Shown here one piece after another: positions 22,283-33,243 of a DNA stretch of 64,000 nt. Location: NCBI GenBank assembly GCA_039090855.1, contig CM077022.1, positions 74,238,971 to 74,302,970 of the forward strand. The letters are read 5' to 3'. Origin of the DNA: Macrothele yani (Eukaryota > Arthropoda > Arachnida > Araneae > Macrothelidae). A program made the translations under genes and the position numbers. The notes below the pieces were generated by a model. That model was given only the letters and a program-made list of their open reading frames with translations, searched no databases and had not been told where the DNA came from. The first letter of the stretch is position 1; each line of letters opens with the position of its first letter.

Positions 22283-23558
22283 CACCGATCAGCCATTACA
22301 TTATGACCACCTACCTAATAAGCGGTAGAACCACATTTAGGAGGCAAAACAGCGGCCACTGGGCGGTGCATCGATTCGACGAGGTGGCGATAGGTATCCT
22401 GGGGTATCTAGTACCATAATGTCAACACCAGGTCCTCCAGTTCCCGTACATTTCAGGTTGGTGGTGATTTAGCGCGAACCCGCTGTTCCAGGTCGAACCA
22501 CAATCATTCGCTTGGGATCATGTCCGGTGAATTTGGAATTAACAGAAAGTCACCAGCATGTTCCTCGAACCACTCCTTGACTATTCTTGTAGTGTGGTAT
22601 GGCGCATTATCCTGTTGGTAATAGCCATCACCAGCAAAAAACACAGTTGCCTTGAATGGGTGAACTTGGTCCGCAATGATGTTCAGATACCTGACAGCTG
22701 TCAGTGATTGTGCTATTAGTATAATGGGGACTAAAGTGTCCCAAGAAAACATCGCTCACAGTATAACACCGCCGCCGCCGACCAGTTTCCGCCCAACAGT
22801 GCATCCAGTGCCATAGCCTCCGTTGGTAATCGGCGTATCCGCACTCGGCCGTCTACGTGATGCACCAGGAATCTTGATTCGGCAGACCAGGCCACTTTCT
22901 TCCAATCATCCACGGTCCGATCTCGATTATCTTGGGCCCATTTCATGCGTTGTTGGCGATGACGTGCAGTCAGCATGGGAACTCGGCTGTGTCTTCGGCT
23001 ACGCAGGCCCATGCGTTGTTGGCGATGACGTGCAGTCAGCATGGGAACTCGGCTGTGTCTTCGGCTACGCAGGCCCATGCGCAGAAGGCTGCGTTGAACT
23101 GTGTTCTGTGATACATTGCCCTGATCACCACTGTTGTAGCTGTGGGTGATTTGTCACACTGTGGCCCTGCGGTCGCTGTGAACAATTCGCAACAGTCTCC
23201 GCTCCCCTCTGGCATCAACGAGCTGCGGACGACACACGGCTGGACGATGGTTCGTCGTTTGGCCATCTGTGCACCACTTTTGATACGTACTCACTACAGC
23301 GGCACGTCAACAACCCGTAAGCCTCGCTGTTTCCGAGATCGTAGTTCCGAGGCTCCGTGCCATCACAATTTGTCCTTTATGAAACTCCAATAAATCAGTA
23401 GCTTTTCCCATTCTGATTCCTAACACTCTACTAACCGAAAGCCGGTCCTCGGGTTGTATATTTACTGTTCTGTGAACTTCACCTGTTCCACCGTTCGGTC
23501 TCCAGGCGTGCTCATTTCTGCATGCTGGGGTTGGTCATAATGGAATGGTTTATCGGTG
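22283..23558 (-). mobile_element. Tc1-type element, full length, degenerate
   Basis: The TIR CACCGATCAGCCATTACATT (ATGACCACC) pairs with the right end GGTTGGTCATAATGGAATGG (TTTATCGGTG). TA duplications lie at 22281-22282 and 23559-23560. Length 1276 bp. Confidence 0.93.
22325..23412 (-). pseudogene. Tc1-type transposase with a 66-bp tandem duplication
   Basis: It starts MGKATDLLEFHKGQIVMARS. The second HTH/linker segment MGLRSRRHSRVPMLTARHRQ (QR) is encoded twice in tandem (22943-23076, 66-bp unit, in frame). D1 is lost: VAWSAESRF stands where the family has WSDESRF. D2 survives in YYQQDNAPYHTTR, and the third block is degraded (IPNSPDMIPSE). Several frame breaks; inactive. Confidence 0.9.
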
Positions 23559-23880
23559 TACATCAACAAGCTTCCGAGAAATGAAAATACACCACTTTAA
23601 TTCTGCTTCTTAAGGCACTTTGAAAATTATGTCTACAGGGTAATTATATAAATCTCAAGCTTCATTTCTATCCACATTTTTCGTATACTAAAGTTCTACC
23701 AATGAACACGTTTTAACAAATAGATAGCGGAAAGTCAATACAGACGTTTCATTTTTATCCGAGTGACATTTTTATTTTTTGTTTCTGGTTATTAAAGAAG
23801 TAAGTATGAACACATGTTAATATATAGGTAGCGAAAAATCAATACAAACCGTTTTATTTTTATTTCTGCCGGAGCGACTA
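23559..23880. repeat. Diverged tandem repeat, SINE-C target site
   Basis: The block AACAxxTAGGTAGCGAAAAATCAATAC recurs near 23715, 23825 and (beyond the SINE) 24200. These are three diverged units of a low-copy repeat. No gene. Confidence 0.55.
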
Positions 23881-24165
23881 CAGCAGATCAGATGTAGAGG
23901 GTTTTAAAAATGGAATGTCTGACCCCAGGTGTTAAACAACCCTTAGAAATAGGAAACTAAGAGATTTGGGCTGGAGTGCCCGATAGGAAAGTGACACGGA
24001 AGCGAGGTAGAAGACGCCCTTATTTACTACCCGGGGTCCGACGGCTTAACGTGCCCATCCGACGCACGGATATTTAGTGGATCGAGCGTTCGTACCTGCC
24101 TGGGATCGAACCTGAGGTCCTTTCCGCGGCAGTCACGAACGTTGCCCACTAGGCCATCCGCAGCA
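23881..24165 (-). mobile_element. SINE-C copy
   Basis: The reverse-strand head GCGGATGGCCTAGTGGGCAA (A box region) and GGTTCGATCCCAGG (B box) are followed by a ~200-bp body ending TGTCTGAC and an AT-rich tail. The target duplication is CGGAGCGACTA (23870-23880, 24166-24176). It matches the copy at 46888. Confidence 0.88.
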
Positions 24166-24261
24166 CGGAGCGACTAAAGCTCCAAGCACAAACACTTTTT
24201 AACATAGGTAGCGAAGAGTCAATACGATTGATTCCATCGATAACTTTACCGATTCGGGATT

Positions 24262-24376
24262 TGATCGACGATTCGGATCGTATTTTAGAGGACAACGCCA
24301 ATTTGAGGGAATGATATTTTTTTCCTCCAATGAGGTAACGTTTGGATGGCACGCTACTGTACAATGAGACGCTAGT
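24262..24376 (-). repeat. Dispersed unknown repeat, copy 2
   Basis: Reverse-strand counterpart of 18549-18660 (see that entry). Confidence 0.85.
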
Positions 24377-24652
24377 CGTCCAGTACTCCCTCCGCTTCCC
24401 TTCCCAACACTTGAACGGGAGATGTCTAATAACACACGTTTAAAACCCGTCGTTGGTCGCTAAACGTTGAACAATACCAGTGGTCGAGCGTTGGAGTTTT
24501 TCTCGCACTATCTTTTTCCGGTTTTCTCACTATATTTTTTGCTCAAAAGTGAACAAAAGCACAGTGGGTCAAAATGTGCTGCTAACAAACAAAAAGTTAC
24601 AAATCAAATTAGGCAAAAAACACACTCACGTTATCTATAAAAATATAAAACA

Positions 24653-24716
24653 CGTCACGTGAGAGCTTTTCTCATCAAGCAATCACTGGCTTGATGAGAA
24701 AAGCTCTCACGTGACG
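24653..24716. repeat. Perfect 28-bp inverted repeat
   Basis: Arms 24653-24680 and 24689-24716 (CGTCACGTGAGAGCTTTTCT...) are identical in inverted orientation around the 8-nt loop AATCACTG. Such perfect arms suggest recent origin. Confidence 0.95.
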
Positions 24717-25507
24717 CAAAGGCCAGAGGTCACTCGGTGAGAGAAATATTCACACTAAGCACACGGGTGCAAAGAGCAGAATGTTTGAAAGTCAAAAACT
24801 TGCCAATCCCTATCAGAACTGATAACAGATGGTAGAGAAGATTCTAAAAGTCAGCTAAAGCGCGGGAGTGGTTCCCCCAGGGTGAGTTCCGAATAAATGG
24901 CGCTCTTTATATGCAAAGCATAAGAGAAATGAGTTCCGAATAAATGCGGGGAGAAACTCAAGAATGTAGGGAGAGGCACGTGATCGTTTAGCCCTTTCGC
25001 ACACATAAATGAACCCATAGTGAAAATATCTAACGTACATAGTCAGTCTACAACATCGTGTACCAGATGATAGTTCTGAAGACGGCTTTGGAAAAGTTGA
25101 AAAGCTTTAAACGAGAGTTTGATGGTGGAATAGTATTGATCTTGAGCATGGCGTGACTTTAGACTTGTTATTGGATTTTAATGGTGAAATGTTTTTAAAC
25201 TTCAAATTTTAACTAGTTGTGCAACAGCTGCATGTGAGCATCGATGGAATAAGAAATTTTATCGGCATGTACATAGTGTTTTTAACCTTCAGAGTGTTGA
25301 AACCAATGTGCAATAATGTACATGAATGAGAGAATAAAGCCAGATGTTTCACCTGCCGATGGAGTTATAGTTGGAAGAATCGCGACATGCTTAGGATTCA
25401 TCAGCATGTCCACAAAGAAAATGATTGACACACCAACAATGTCCTTCATATCAACTATGGATTATGTGGTACGTAATGGTATTTAGGTCCATAAGTGAAG
25501 ATATTTA
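24717..25507. other. Non-coding stretch
   Basis: A short direct repeat GAGTTCCGAATAAATG occurs at about 24883 and 24932. Nothing else recognised. Confidence 0.5.
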
Positions 25508-26435
25508 TTAGGTGCCTGAATTAATTACCGCCGTTTTTTGCTACACAAACACCTGTGTGTTGCCACAGAACGGTACAGGATAGTCTATTCAAAGTAGTGT
25601 CCGTTGGCAGCTACGGCCCTTTCCCACCGTCGGGGTAACAAATGGATTCCGCGGTAGAAAAATACAGGTTCTTTCAAGGCGAACCATTCATCGAGCCATT
25701 TTTGGATATCCGCGACAGAAAGGAAATGTTGCTCTGACAGGCCATGTTGTAGCTACCGGAGCAAATGGAAGTCCGAGGGAGCAATGTCCGGGTAATGAGG
25801 CGGGTGGGGTAAGAAGTCCGAGCCAAGTGCCTCCAAGAGTTCCTTCACGGATTTGGCGACATGAGGTCTAGCGTTGTCGTGGAGAAGAATAACCTTGTCA
25901 TATGGGATCCAGTTTCCAAGCTTCTGGATCATTCCCATTGCCTTTAAACATTTGCTAACCGTTGACTCGTCGACCCGTAGTGTTTCAGACTACTCGTGGA
26001 GCGTCTGACATCATTCCTCGTCCAATAAGGCCTTCAATGCGCCAGCTTCGAACCTTTTCGGTTGCCCAGGGCGCTCTTTGTCCTTCACGTCGCATTCGTT
26101 GACTTTGAAGCGTCGGAACCACTCTCTGCATGTTGTTTCCGATAGGACATGTTTCCCATAGGCCTGAGCTAGCAACGATGACTTTCCGCTGAAGATTTCT
26201 TGAGATGAAAGCAGAAGAGTAATGCTTCCCGCAAATGCTCTTTTTGGTACGAAATTCGACATCGTGAATGCGATACAAACTCGTGTTCTGTGCCCTCCGA
26301 TCGCGTGTCACACACTGCTTCGCTCAGACTACGGACGATGCGTGCGTGTGCAAGGGAGGTCACGTGTGGCTGGGGTCACAGCGCACCACTGCTGCGCTCT
26401 ATTGGGCAAGAGCGGGAATTAATTCAAGCACCTAA
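25508..26435 (-). mobile_element. Mariner (SETMAR-type), internally deleted
   Basis: Inverted ends TTAGGTGCCTGAATTAATTA and TTAGGTGCTTGAATTAATTC are flanked by TA on both sides (25506-25507, 26436-26437). The 928-bp length is shorter than the usual ~1.3 kb because the central transposase region is deleted. Confidence 0.92.
25585..26262 (-). pseudogene. Mariner transposase lacking the first catalytic block
   Basis: It starts MSNFVPKRAFAG. HTH-1 includes YGKHVLSETTCREWFRRFKV; then KDKERPGQPKRFE, the mariner linker. After KAMGMIQKLGNWIPYD the sequence jumps directly to KVILLHDNARPHVAKSVKEL, so ~130 residues with D1 (TGDEKW) are deleted. D3 is in YPDIAPSDFHLLR, followed by a stop. The end RRWERAVAANGHYFE with stop at 25585 is typical. 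Confidence 0.92.
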
Positions 26436-26552
26436 TATTTGTAACTATAAGAGATATGCTCATAGTGCGGTCAACGACGGGTTAAGCGTGCGATTGCGCC
26501 TGTTTCCTGTGTGCCCTTTTTACATTTTTCTCTTCTTTACGAAATAGCTGTT

Positions 26553-26862
26553 ACCAGGGTAATCAAAAAGTAAAGGCTACATTCTCTTTAATACCGGTAA
26601 CTGTGAGCAAATGAACATAACGGTTATCTCACTTCTCCATAGTCTCCTTGCATGTCGATGCACTTCTTGTAACGCTCCTCTAGCTTCTTCATTCCTTAGG
26701 AGAAGCATTTTGGCTGCTCCCAAATCCAGGTCTGCACCGCTTCCTTAACCTCATCATCAGAGATGAACATGTGACCGCGTAGAGCCTCTTTAAGTGGACT
26801 GAAGACCTGATAATCTCATGGAGCCAGACCAGGGCTGTAAGAGAGATGTGAAAGACGTATTT
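26553..26862 (-). pseudogene. Mariner-like transposase C-terminal relic
   Basis: The reverse strand reads YSPGLAP, PLKEALRGHMFISDDEVKEA, VQTWIWEQPKCF and KLEERYKKCIDMQGDYGE. This is the C-terminal helix region of SETMAR-type mariners with one or two stops. The lower end CCAGGGTAATCAAAAAGTAA may be its terminal repeat. Confidence 0.8.
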
Positions 26863-27075
26863 ACCTAGTTTTTACATTTTGAATAAAATTATGTCAAACA
26901 CCTAAAGTGTGATCTTTGAACGATCATAATACTTTTCTATAACGGCGGTGTATGAGAAAGTAAAAACCACGTATTATTTGAGTGGTACTTGAAGGGGCAT
27001 AATTTTGTACTCGAGGGGGCGTAATTTCCAAGTCTCGCCGTCCCAGATAACAAAAGCTTGCTACGATCCTGCATT
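26863..27075. repeat. Dispersed repeat R1, uninterrupted copy
   Basis: It shares TTTGAACGAT(C/T)ATAATA, GAAAGTAAAAACCACGTATT and GGGGCGTAATTT with 34147-35995. It provides the empty-site reference (CGTATTATTTGAG) for the Tc1 inserted in that copy. Confidence 0.85.
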
Positions 27076-27335
27076 TAAAACAACACATTTCTCAATTTTT
27101 ACATAGTGTGGTAAATTTTACTAGTAATTCGACACACCTGGGGTTACATTGAAAAATACGTTGCCTACTTCTAGTATACAGAAATATCATTATTTTCTAA
27201 GAGCATAATTGTGTAATAAAAAAAAAGAGATTGAAGTAAAACCTTTGCACGATTTTTAGTCTTCACTACTATACTTTTTTTCATTTTGTAATACAATTGC
27301 ACTAATGCTTTTCCTCGGCATTGAATTAAAACAGC

Positions 27336-27478
27336 TATGACGAAGTGAAATTTCTCCACCATTTTTATGCCACGGGAGGGATTCGAACCCTCAACTCTCG
27401 GCTCTGGAGCTCAGAGTGCTATCCATTGTACTGCACTGGCATTATCTCATATGAGACCTGCGGGGCAGGCACGTCACT
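27336..27478 (-). mobile_element. Solo LTR of the tRNA-LTR TRIM, subfamily 2
   Basis: On the reverse strand it carries GTGACGTGCCTGCCCCGCAG, a tRNA-like cassette (GGGTTCGAATCCCTCCCGTG) and the conserved end ATGGTGGAGAAATTTCACTT then CGTCATAG. It matches the LTRs at 55032 and 55450. The first base of TGTGACG is changed; no clear target duplication. Confidence 0.78.
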
Positions 27479-27511
27479 GAATCATGTCAATAAAAACTTG
27501 AATTTTCGGAT

Positions 27512-28721
27512 GTGGAACTCCGGGCTGTTATGAAATTTCTGTTCCTGCAGAAGAAAATTGCAATGGAAATCTATGAGTGTATGACACAAACATTAAGTGA
27601 CAAGTACCCTTCATATTCCACTGCGAAGAAATTGTGTGTCAACTTTCAGCGTGGAGTCTTTGAGACCGAGGATGCAGTAAGACCTGGGAGGCCTTAAACA
27701 GTGACAACACCCGAAATTGTTGATCGTGTTCATGACTTGATTTTGCCAGATCGGCGAATCTCGGCTAAAACAATAGCTGAGACACTGGAGATATCCAGGG
27801 AACGTGTAGGGTTCATGATTCATGAGCGCTTGAGTATGCAGAAGATGTCAGCGAAGTGGGTGCCCAAATGTTTGAACGCCAATGAGAAACGAAAACGAGG
27901 GGACACTTCCAAATCGGTTTGGCAGCATTTTGAGCAATCTGGTGATAATTTTTTGCAGCGAGCTGTCACTGTTGATGAAACGTGGTTATATCACAACGAT
28001 CCAAAGACAAAACAACAGTCACTGTTGATGAAACGTGGTTACATCACAACGATCCAAAGGTAAAACAACAGTCACTGTTGATGAAACGTGGTTACATCAC
28101 AACGATCCAAAGACAAACAACAGTCACTGTTGATGAAACGTGGTTACATCACAACGATCCAAAGACAAAACAACAGTCACTGTTGATGAAATGTGGTTAC
28201 ATCACAACGATCCAAAGACAAAACAACAGTCCCTGCAGTGGCGGCACTCGGGTTCTCCACGGCCAAAGAAATTCAAGACTCAAAGGTCTGCAAGAAAGTT
28301 CATTGCAACGGGTTTTTTGGGATCCGGAAAGCGTTTTACTGACTATCTCCCTAAGGACCAAACAATGAATACTGAATACTGTTCCAACTTGCTGTGCCGA
28401 TTAAGGGAGGCGTTGAAGGGAAAATGTGAAGAAAACTGCGGAAAGGTATTGTCTTTTTAAAAAGCTGGCAAGACAATGAATGTTTTGAGGGGTCTGGGGT
28501 TTAAGTGCATAGGCCATTCTCCCTACTCACCAGAACTTGCTAAATCGGACTACTTCTTGTTCCCAAACCTTAAAGAAAGTTTGAAAGTGAAGCATTTTTC
28601 GAATGATTCGGAGGTGATAGCAGCAGAGGTGATCAGACTTCAAAATTTTTTTGAAGGGTTATTGAAACTCCAGAAACGCTGTGCCAAGTGTGTTGAACTT
28701 CGGGGTGAATATGTGGAATAG
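27512..28721 (+). pseudogene. Mariner-type transposase with an internal 53-bp tandem array
   Basis: N-terminal HTH region from MKFLFLQKKIAMEIYECM, with NFQRGVFETEDAVRPGRP then a stop. The next part has ILPDRRISAKTIAETLEISR and VPKCLNANEKRKRGDTSKSV. D1 lies in VTVDETWLYHNDPKTKQQS, and that segment is amplified five times (27967-28231). Then WRHSGSPRPKKFKTQRSARK and the D3 block HSPYSPELAKSDYFLFPNLK (D changed to E), ending KRCAKCVELRGEYVE with stop at 28721. The D2 block is lost (VLSF-stop). Inactive. Confidence 0.9.
27967..28231 (+). repeat. Five tandem 53-bp units within a transposase
   Basis: CACTGTTGATGAAA starts at 27967, 28020, 28073, 28125 and 28178. The units encode the first-Asp block of the mariner transposase. 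53 is not a multiple of 3, so each unit shifts the frame. Confidence 0.95.
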
Positions 28722-28884
28722 TGTGTAAGATTCATGGCTCTAGCCCATTTCCTTCTTGGTGAGGCCGAGAACTTATCAGCATCCCCTCGTAGCAAACATT
28801 TTTGAAATTATGAACACAGAAAAAATAAATATTTTTCTGTTTTTTTAGCACCTAGAAATCCGTTCCCTATTAATAACAGTGATG

Positions 28885-29100
28885 TCACCAGTTTCACATG
28901 GTGTCCCTGGTGATCGAGTACTCAGAAGCTTTTTCCTCTGGCCAACTAGCCAAACCGGGCACGGGTTCGAGTTCCGATTGAGACATGGGCGGCGCCCCCT
29001 TTTCATGCCTCCCGTCTCTCCCGGAATCAGCGCCCCAAAGCATGGAAGGTGCACCCTGTAGCCGAAAATTCCCGTCGGAGAGTTGCTTAAATCTGATACA
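28885..29100 (+). mobile_element. SINE-like sequence, unassigned family
   Basis: A B-box-like GGGTTCGAGTTCCGATTGAG follows an unclear head. The tail (GGAATCAGCGCCCCAAAGCA, GAGAGTTGCTTAAATCTGAT) resembles the layout of SINE-A but not its sequence in detail. Confidence 0.4.
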
Positions 29101-29189
29101 AAAGCCGAAAACGTCTGCAGTGTGATGAGCTCGTCCTTCAGGGAAAAGACTCAAATTTAAAATGTCGTCCAAACCATGACAGACACGCC

Positions 29190-29352
29190 GTGAAGGGTCC
29201 GGGTTTGAATTCCGGTAAGGCATGGATGTTGTGTTTGCCTTACGGCCCTGGCTCTCTTCCTTCCCTGGAACCAGTGGCCCTAAATTAAGGACGGGGGACT
29301 GCTTATAGCCCATTGAGTTGCTCACGGTGGTCGTTAAACCTCCAGTCAAAAA
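29190..29352 (+). mobile_element. SINE-A copy, 5' truncated
   Basis: It begins at the B-box region (GGGTCCGGGTTTGAATTCCG) and runs through GGCATGGATGTTGTGTTTGC to GGTGGTCGTTAAACCT and an A tail. Confidence 0.88.
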
Positions 29353-30666
29353 AAATGTCTTCCTGTAAATTTCACTAACATGAAAACTTCTAAAGAAGTC
29401 CAAAATAACGGAGATATTGTGTCCACAGATTGACTATATCGTTCTTTTATTTTTAAACTGTGCTACTCATTACTGCCACCAGCAGAAAATTTCTTTACTA
29501 GAAAATCTTGAAAATTTTAGTTGTGCTTATTCTTATCCAACACAAAACGAACTATCATGTATACCTCCCGTAATTAGCCTCCTACAAGCAGAGATATAAG
29601 ACAAGTGTACAATTTTATCACCTAGTAAAAAAATTCTGTGTCAGCGACGAACGGGTGACATGTAGAAACTCTTAGGTATGTTTTCTGTTCGATCCAAATC
29701 AAGTTTTTCCAATTAAACCTCTGGAACTTTTTAATAAGAATAAGCAAAGTGTTAGAATAAGCCCATTTTCGTTTCTCGAAATGCATGTTTAAAAAGTGGC
29801 TTCCTTCTCAAAGAAAGATAACCGTTGTTTGTTAGAACTCTTTCTGTTTTCAGAACCATTTGTTAGGAAACAAAGAGAGAGATAAACTTTACCACAAAGC
29901 AAGAAAAGGCTTTTCTCTCAATCAGAAAAAAAATCGTTCTTTTATTTTTAGAGCGTATTTGAAAGGATTTATACCTACAGAACTAGGGAGATGCTTCTTG
30001 CTTGGAGGAATTCTGTTGACAGTTAGTACGTGGGTTTCGCTACAAAAGCTCTTGCATGTGGATTGAAGCCTTTGAGCAACTTTATGTTTTTATGTTTGGA
30101 TCATCTGCTCCGTAGATTTTTATGTAATCTTTACGTAGGTTCACCTCCTGATTTCAACAATAAGATGCTGCAGCTGGTGGTTCCCTTCGGAAATTGAAGA
30201 CTTAAGCAACGCCACTTTACAGAATAGAGCTAAATAAAGTATTATGTGAATGTTTTAACTGATTTCTGTTTGAAAAGATAAATTTCGGTCATGTGTATGA
30301 AATAGAAAGCTTCTTCAGAGAATCGAAATTTTAAGGGTTCCGTGCACTGATTTTTTTTTCATGACATTGAATACAAGGTTAAAGGAAAGTCGTTTTTTCT
30401 TGTCTTAACCCTTTAACTGGGGGTTAGCAAAATAGGCTGAAATCAGCTTGAACGAATATGCTCACAATCTAAGAAATGGGCCGAACGCGGCTGGAATGAG
30501 TAAACCTGAAGATCAGAAAATGTTTCTTTCCTCTTGACTTTGTAACTGAAAGTGTTTTTAGGGTGTTAGTTATTACTAATCTTTTCTGAGTGATTACCTG
30601 CTAGAAGTGATTTTTCAATGATTAATCCATTCTGAGTGATTCACTGCTCACAGGACTATAACAACG
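29353..30666. other. Non-coding stretch
   Basis: AT-rich, no gene or repeat recognised; plausible unique intron sequence. Confidence 0.55.
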
Positions 30667-31154
30667 TATAACGAAGTAAATTTCTCCGTCATTTTTATCC
30701 GCGCCAGGATTCGAACCCGGGTCCCCTCATTCCGGAATAAGTTGCTCTACCAATTGAGCTACGCGGACGTTTTATTCTGATTCCTATCTGCCTTTATGTC
30801 GTGTGCGTCCTTGTGGCAGGTACGTTACATCATCTCCCCCTTCTTTTTTTCTTTTTTTTTTTTGAAGTGCTGGAGAAGGGATTCTCTTATTTTTCCTATC
30901 TCGCGGTGTGGAAATAACATCACAATAATGCGAGATTTTGAACGGTCGGGTCATCCGGATAGTTCGGGCGCCATTATAACGAAGTAAATTTCTCCGTCAT
31001 TTTTATCCGCGCCAGGATTCGAACCCGGGTCCCCTCATTCCGGAATAAGTTGCTCTACCAATTGAGCTACGCGGACGTTTTATTCTGATTCCTATCTGCC
31101 TTTATGTCGTGTGCGTCCTTCTGGCAGGTACGTCACATCTCCTGGTACGTTACA
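30667..31154 (-). mobile_element. tRNA-LTR TRIM, copy B (subfamily 1)
   Basis: It lies in reverse orientation. The 5' LTR is 30975-31154 (180 bp) and the 3' LTR is 30667-30829 (163 bp, 17-bp deletion). The target duplication is AACG (30663-30666, 31155-31158). The PBS complement GTTCGGGCGCCA ends at 30973. The purine tract (complement of TCTCCCCCTTCTTTTTTTCT) adjoins the 3' LTR. Cassettes are 30697-30768 and 31005-31076, both with intact B box. Apart from the deletion the LTRs differ at about one base. Confidence 0.95.
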
Positions 31155-31487
31155 AACGGTGACGAACCTGAGAACGGAGAAAGAAGATACTTGAGTCACT
31201 TGTTCCTATCAAGTGGCATGATGCCTATGCCAAGGAGACTAACTCTTCCCTATCATGCCTTGAGTCGTGGTGCGGAGAATAAGGAACTGGAAGGAGAACG
31301 CTTATCGCCATTAATAGGTTTAATGCTCTCACTGCTGTGATGAGAGGGAAAAAGGAATTGGTTTGACGTAGCTTTTAGTAAAACCCGGCCGTTATGTGAA
31401 CATTTCTATTTAGGAATTCCAAAAACTTTGGGCCCAATTTGTTTCAGATACATCGGCTACTTAAGGGGTTAAGCCAGTCTTCCAAAA
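31155..31487. other. Non-coding stretch
   Basis: Nothing recognised. Confidence 0.5.
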
Positions 31488-33243
31488 AGTAGATTCACGG
31501 AGGCAGTTAAATTCACAAATTTGTTGGTGAAGGCAATCGAACTCTCGGCTCCTAGCTCCGGAGCCAGTTGTTCTGACGGATTAAACTAATCCGACGGAAT
31601 GCATCGCTACAGATTTGTCGTCTCGACACGTAGTACGTCACATTATCTCCCTCTTAATCTTTTTTTTTTTTTTTCGAAGTTGGTATTTTTCATTAATTCC
31701 TGACAATGTGTGCAACAATCACACATTTTTTTTTCGAAGAACCAAACGGCCAGTAGATCCATTTTAACAATCGGGTGCCGATGTGAAGTTCACAAATGTG
31801 TCAGTAACGGAGATCGATTCCACGCCACCTCGCTCTCGAGCCAGTTGTGCTATCCGACTAAAGTACACCCACGGAATGTATCGTTACAGATTTGCCATCT
31901 TGACACGTGCTTCACCTCTGTAATTTACGTTAAAGATGAGCTCGGGCCTGGCCCGGTTTCGGACGGTCTCAGAATTCATTAACTACCGAAACACCCGGGC
32001 CCGGGATAGGCCCGGGCTCGGAATTACACGTCTTGAACTTCATTACTGTCATTAATTCAACACGTGTAAATTCCGATCCCGGTTGAATTACACGTGTTGA
32101 ATTCCATTGTGGATTTGTTACCATGCTGGAAGGATTTCAAATTTCCTAAGCTAGCTGTCATTGCAAGACAAATTTTGCTTAGCAAGACTTGCATTATGCA
32201 TTGTCCAAAGCTATGGCCCAAGCAAGGATTAGTTTAAGGAGGTATGGTATCGAAAAACTGGGAAAAAATCACATTCTCATTTTTTTGTATTTTATTAAAA
32301 ATCAAGAATATTATCTTTAAAATGATGTATTAATTTCCAAAATTGTGCAGTTAGAAGTATTGTTATTTATTTTTCAAAATTTCCTTACTCCCGCGATTTT
32401 TGGGGTGACGTTGGTTTTTAGTGCAGCAGGTCGAGTTTTAGAGAAAAGAAGATCAAGTTGAAGCGCTGAGGCATTAGATGCAATTTTCTCTCTCTCTTTT
32501 TTCATGATGAACTTGATCTGGAAACTGCACACACATATGATAATATTGTGACTATTATACTACTAAGCGCAAAGCTTTGTTAATGTTACAAAAAGCAGAA
32601 TAATCTGGTTTGGAATGCTTTTATGTTCTTTTTTTTTTTTTAATTTTGGAAGTTTCCCTACATGCTGTTTTTTATATTATACTACATCACTCTAAACTAC
32701 CTTTACCAATTAGCATATATGTAAATTATATTGCAAAGATTGGTTTTCTAGAGTCAAAATTTCAAACACTTGCAACTGTCTGTACGGCGTTGTACGTTTT
32801 ATAATGCAATTTATTCAAAATAAAAGTAAATTTAGAAATCAAAAGGAAATAACGAATGGAACTTTTTGTTTCTAAACGATTTTCTTTTCTTCAGCTTTTA
32901 CCAAAATTACTAATTCCCCTGATACGGTCGAAGGGCACGTTGATTATTTATTTATTTTCAAATTCACATTTTAGAACATTTGGCTTTATGCGTAGTATTT
33001 CTAAAAACATATTAATATTGTGAAGTGAATTAACTGAACTAAACTTTTTAAACTAATGATTTTTAAACTAATCCTTGCTTGGGCCATATCTTTGGCCAGT
33101 GTATAATGCATAAATGCAAGCCTTGATTAGCAAAATTTTCCAAGAATCCGGGCCCGGGCTCAGCAAACACACGTAATCAAAGAAAGCGGGCTGGGCCCGG
33201 GCTCCTAAAATTGAGCCCGAACTCATCTCTAATGTACGTCACA
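31488..33243 (-). mobile_element. Degenerate TRIM, subfamily 3, interrupted by a hAT element
   Basis: On the reverse strand, the 3' LTR (about 31488-31642) starts TGTGACGTACTACGTGTCGA and is preceded by a purine tract (CTTCGAAAAAA...AGAGGGAGATAA), as in subfamily 1. A related LTR (about 31785-31930 plus 33240-33243) has CACGTGTCAAGATGGCAAAT and is followed by a PBS-like CGGCACCCGATTG. The 5' LTR is split by the hAT at 31931-33231. Cassettes are strongly diverged tRNA-like sequences. Confidence 0.6.
31931..33231. mobile_element. Non-autonomous hAT-like element inserted in a TRIM LTR
   Basis: The ends TAAAGATGAGCTCGGGC and (reverse complement) TAGAGATGAGTTCGGGC bound the element, with 8-bp flanks ATTTACGT (31923-31930) and ATGTACGT (33232-33239), 7/8 identical. 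The termini are rich in GCCCGGGC. Long inner inverted repeats (about 32157-32240 with 33056-33145, sharing AAGCAAGGATTAGTTTA) suggest a foldback structure or a further nested unit. No transposase coding seen. Confidence 0.8.
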
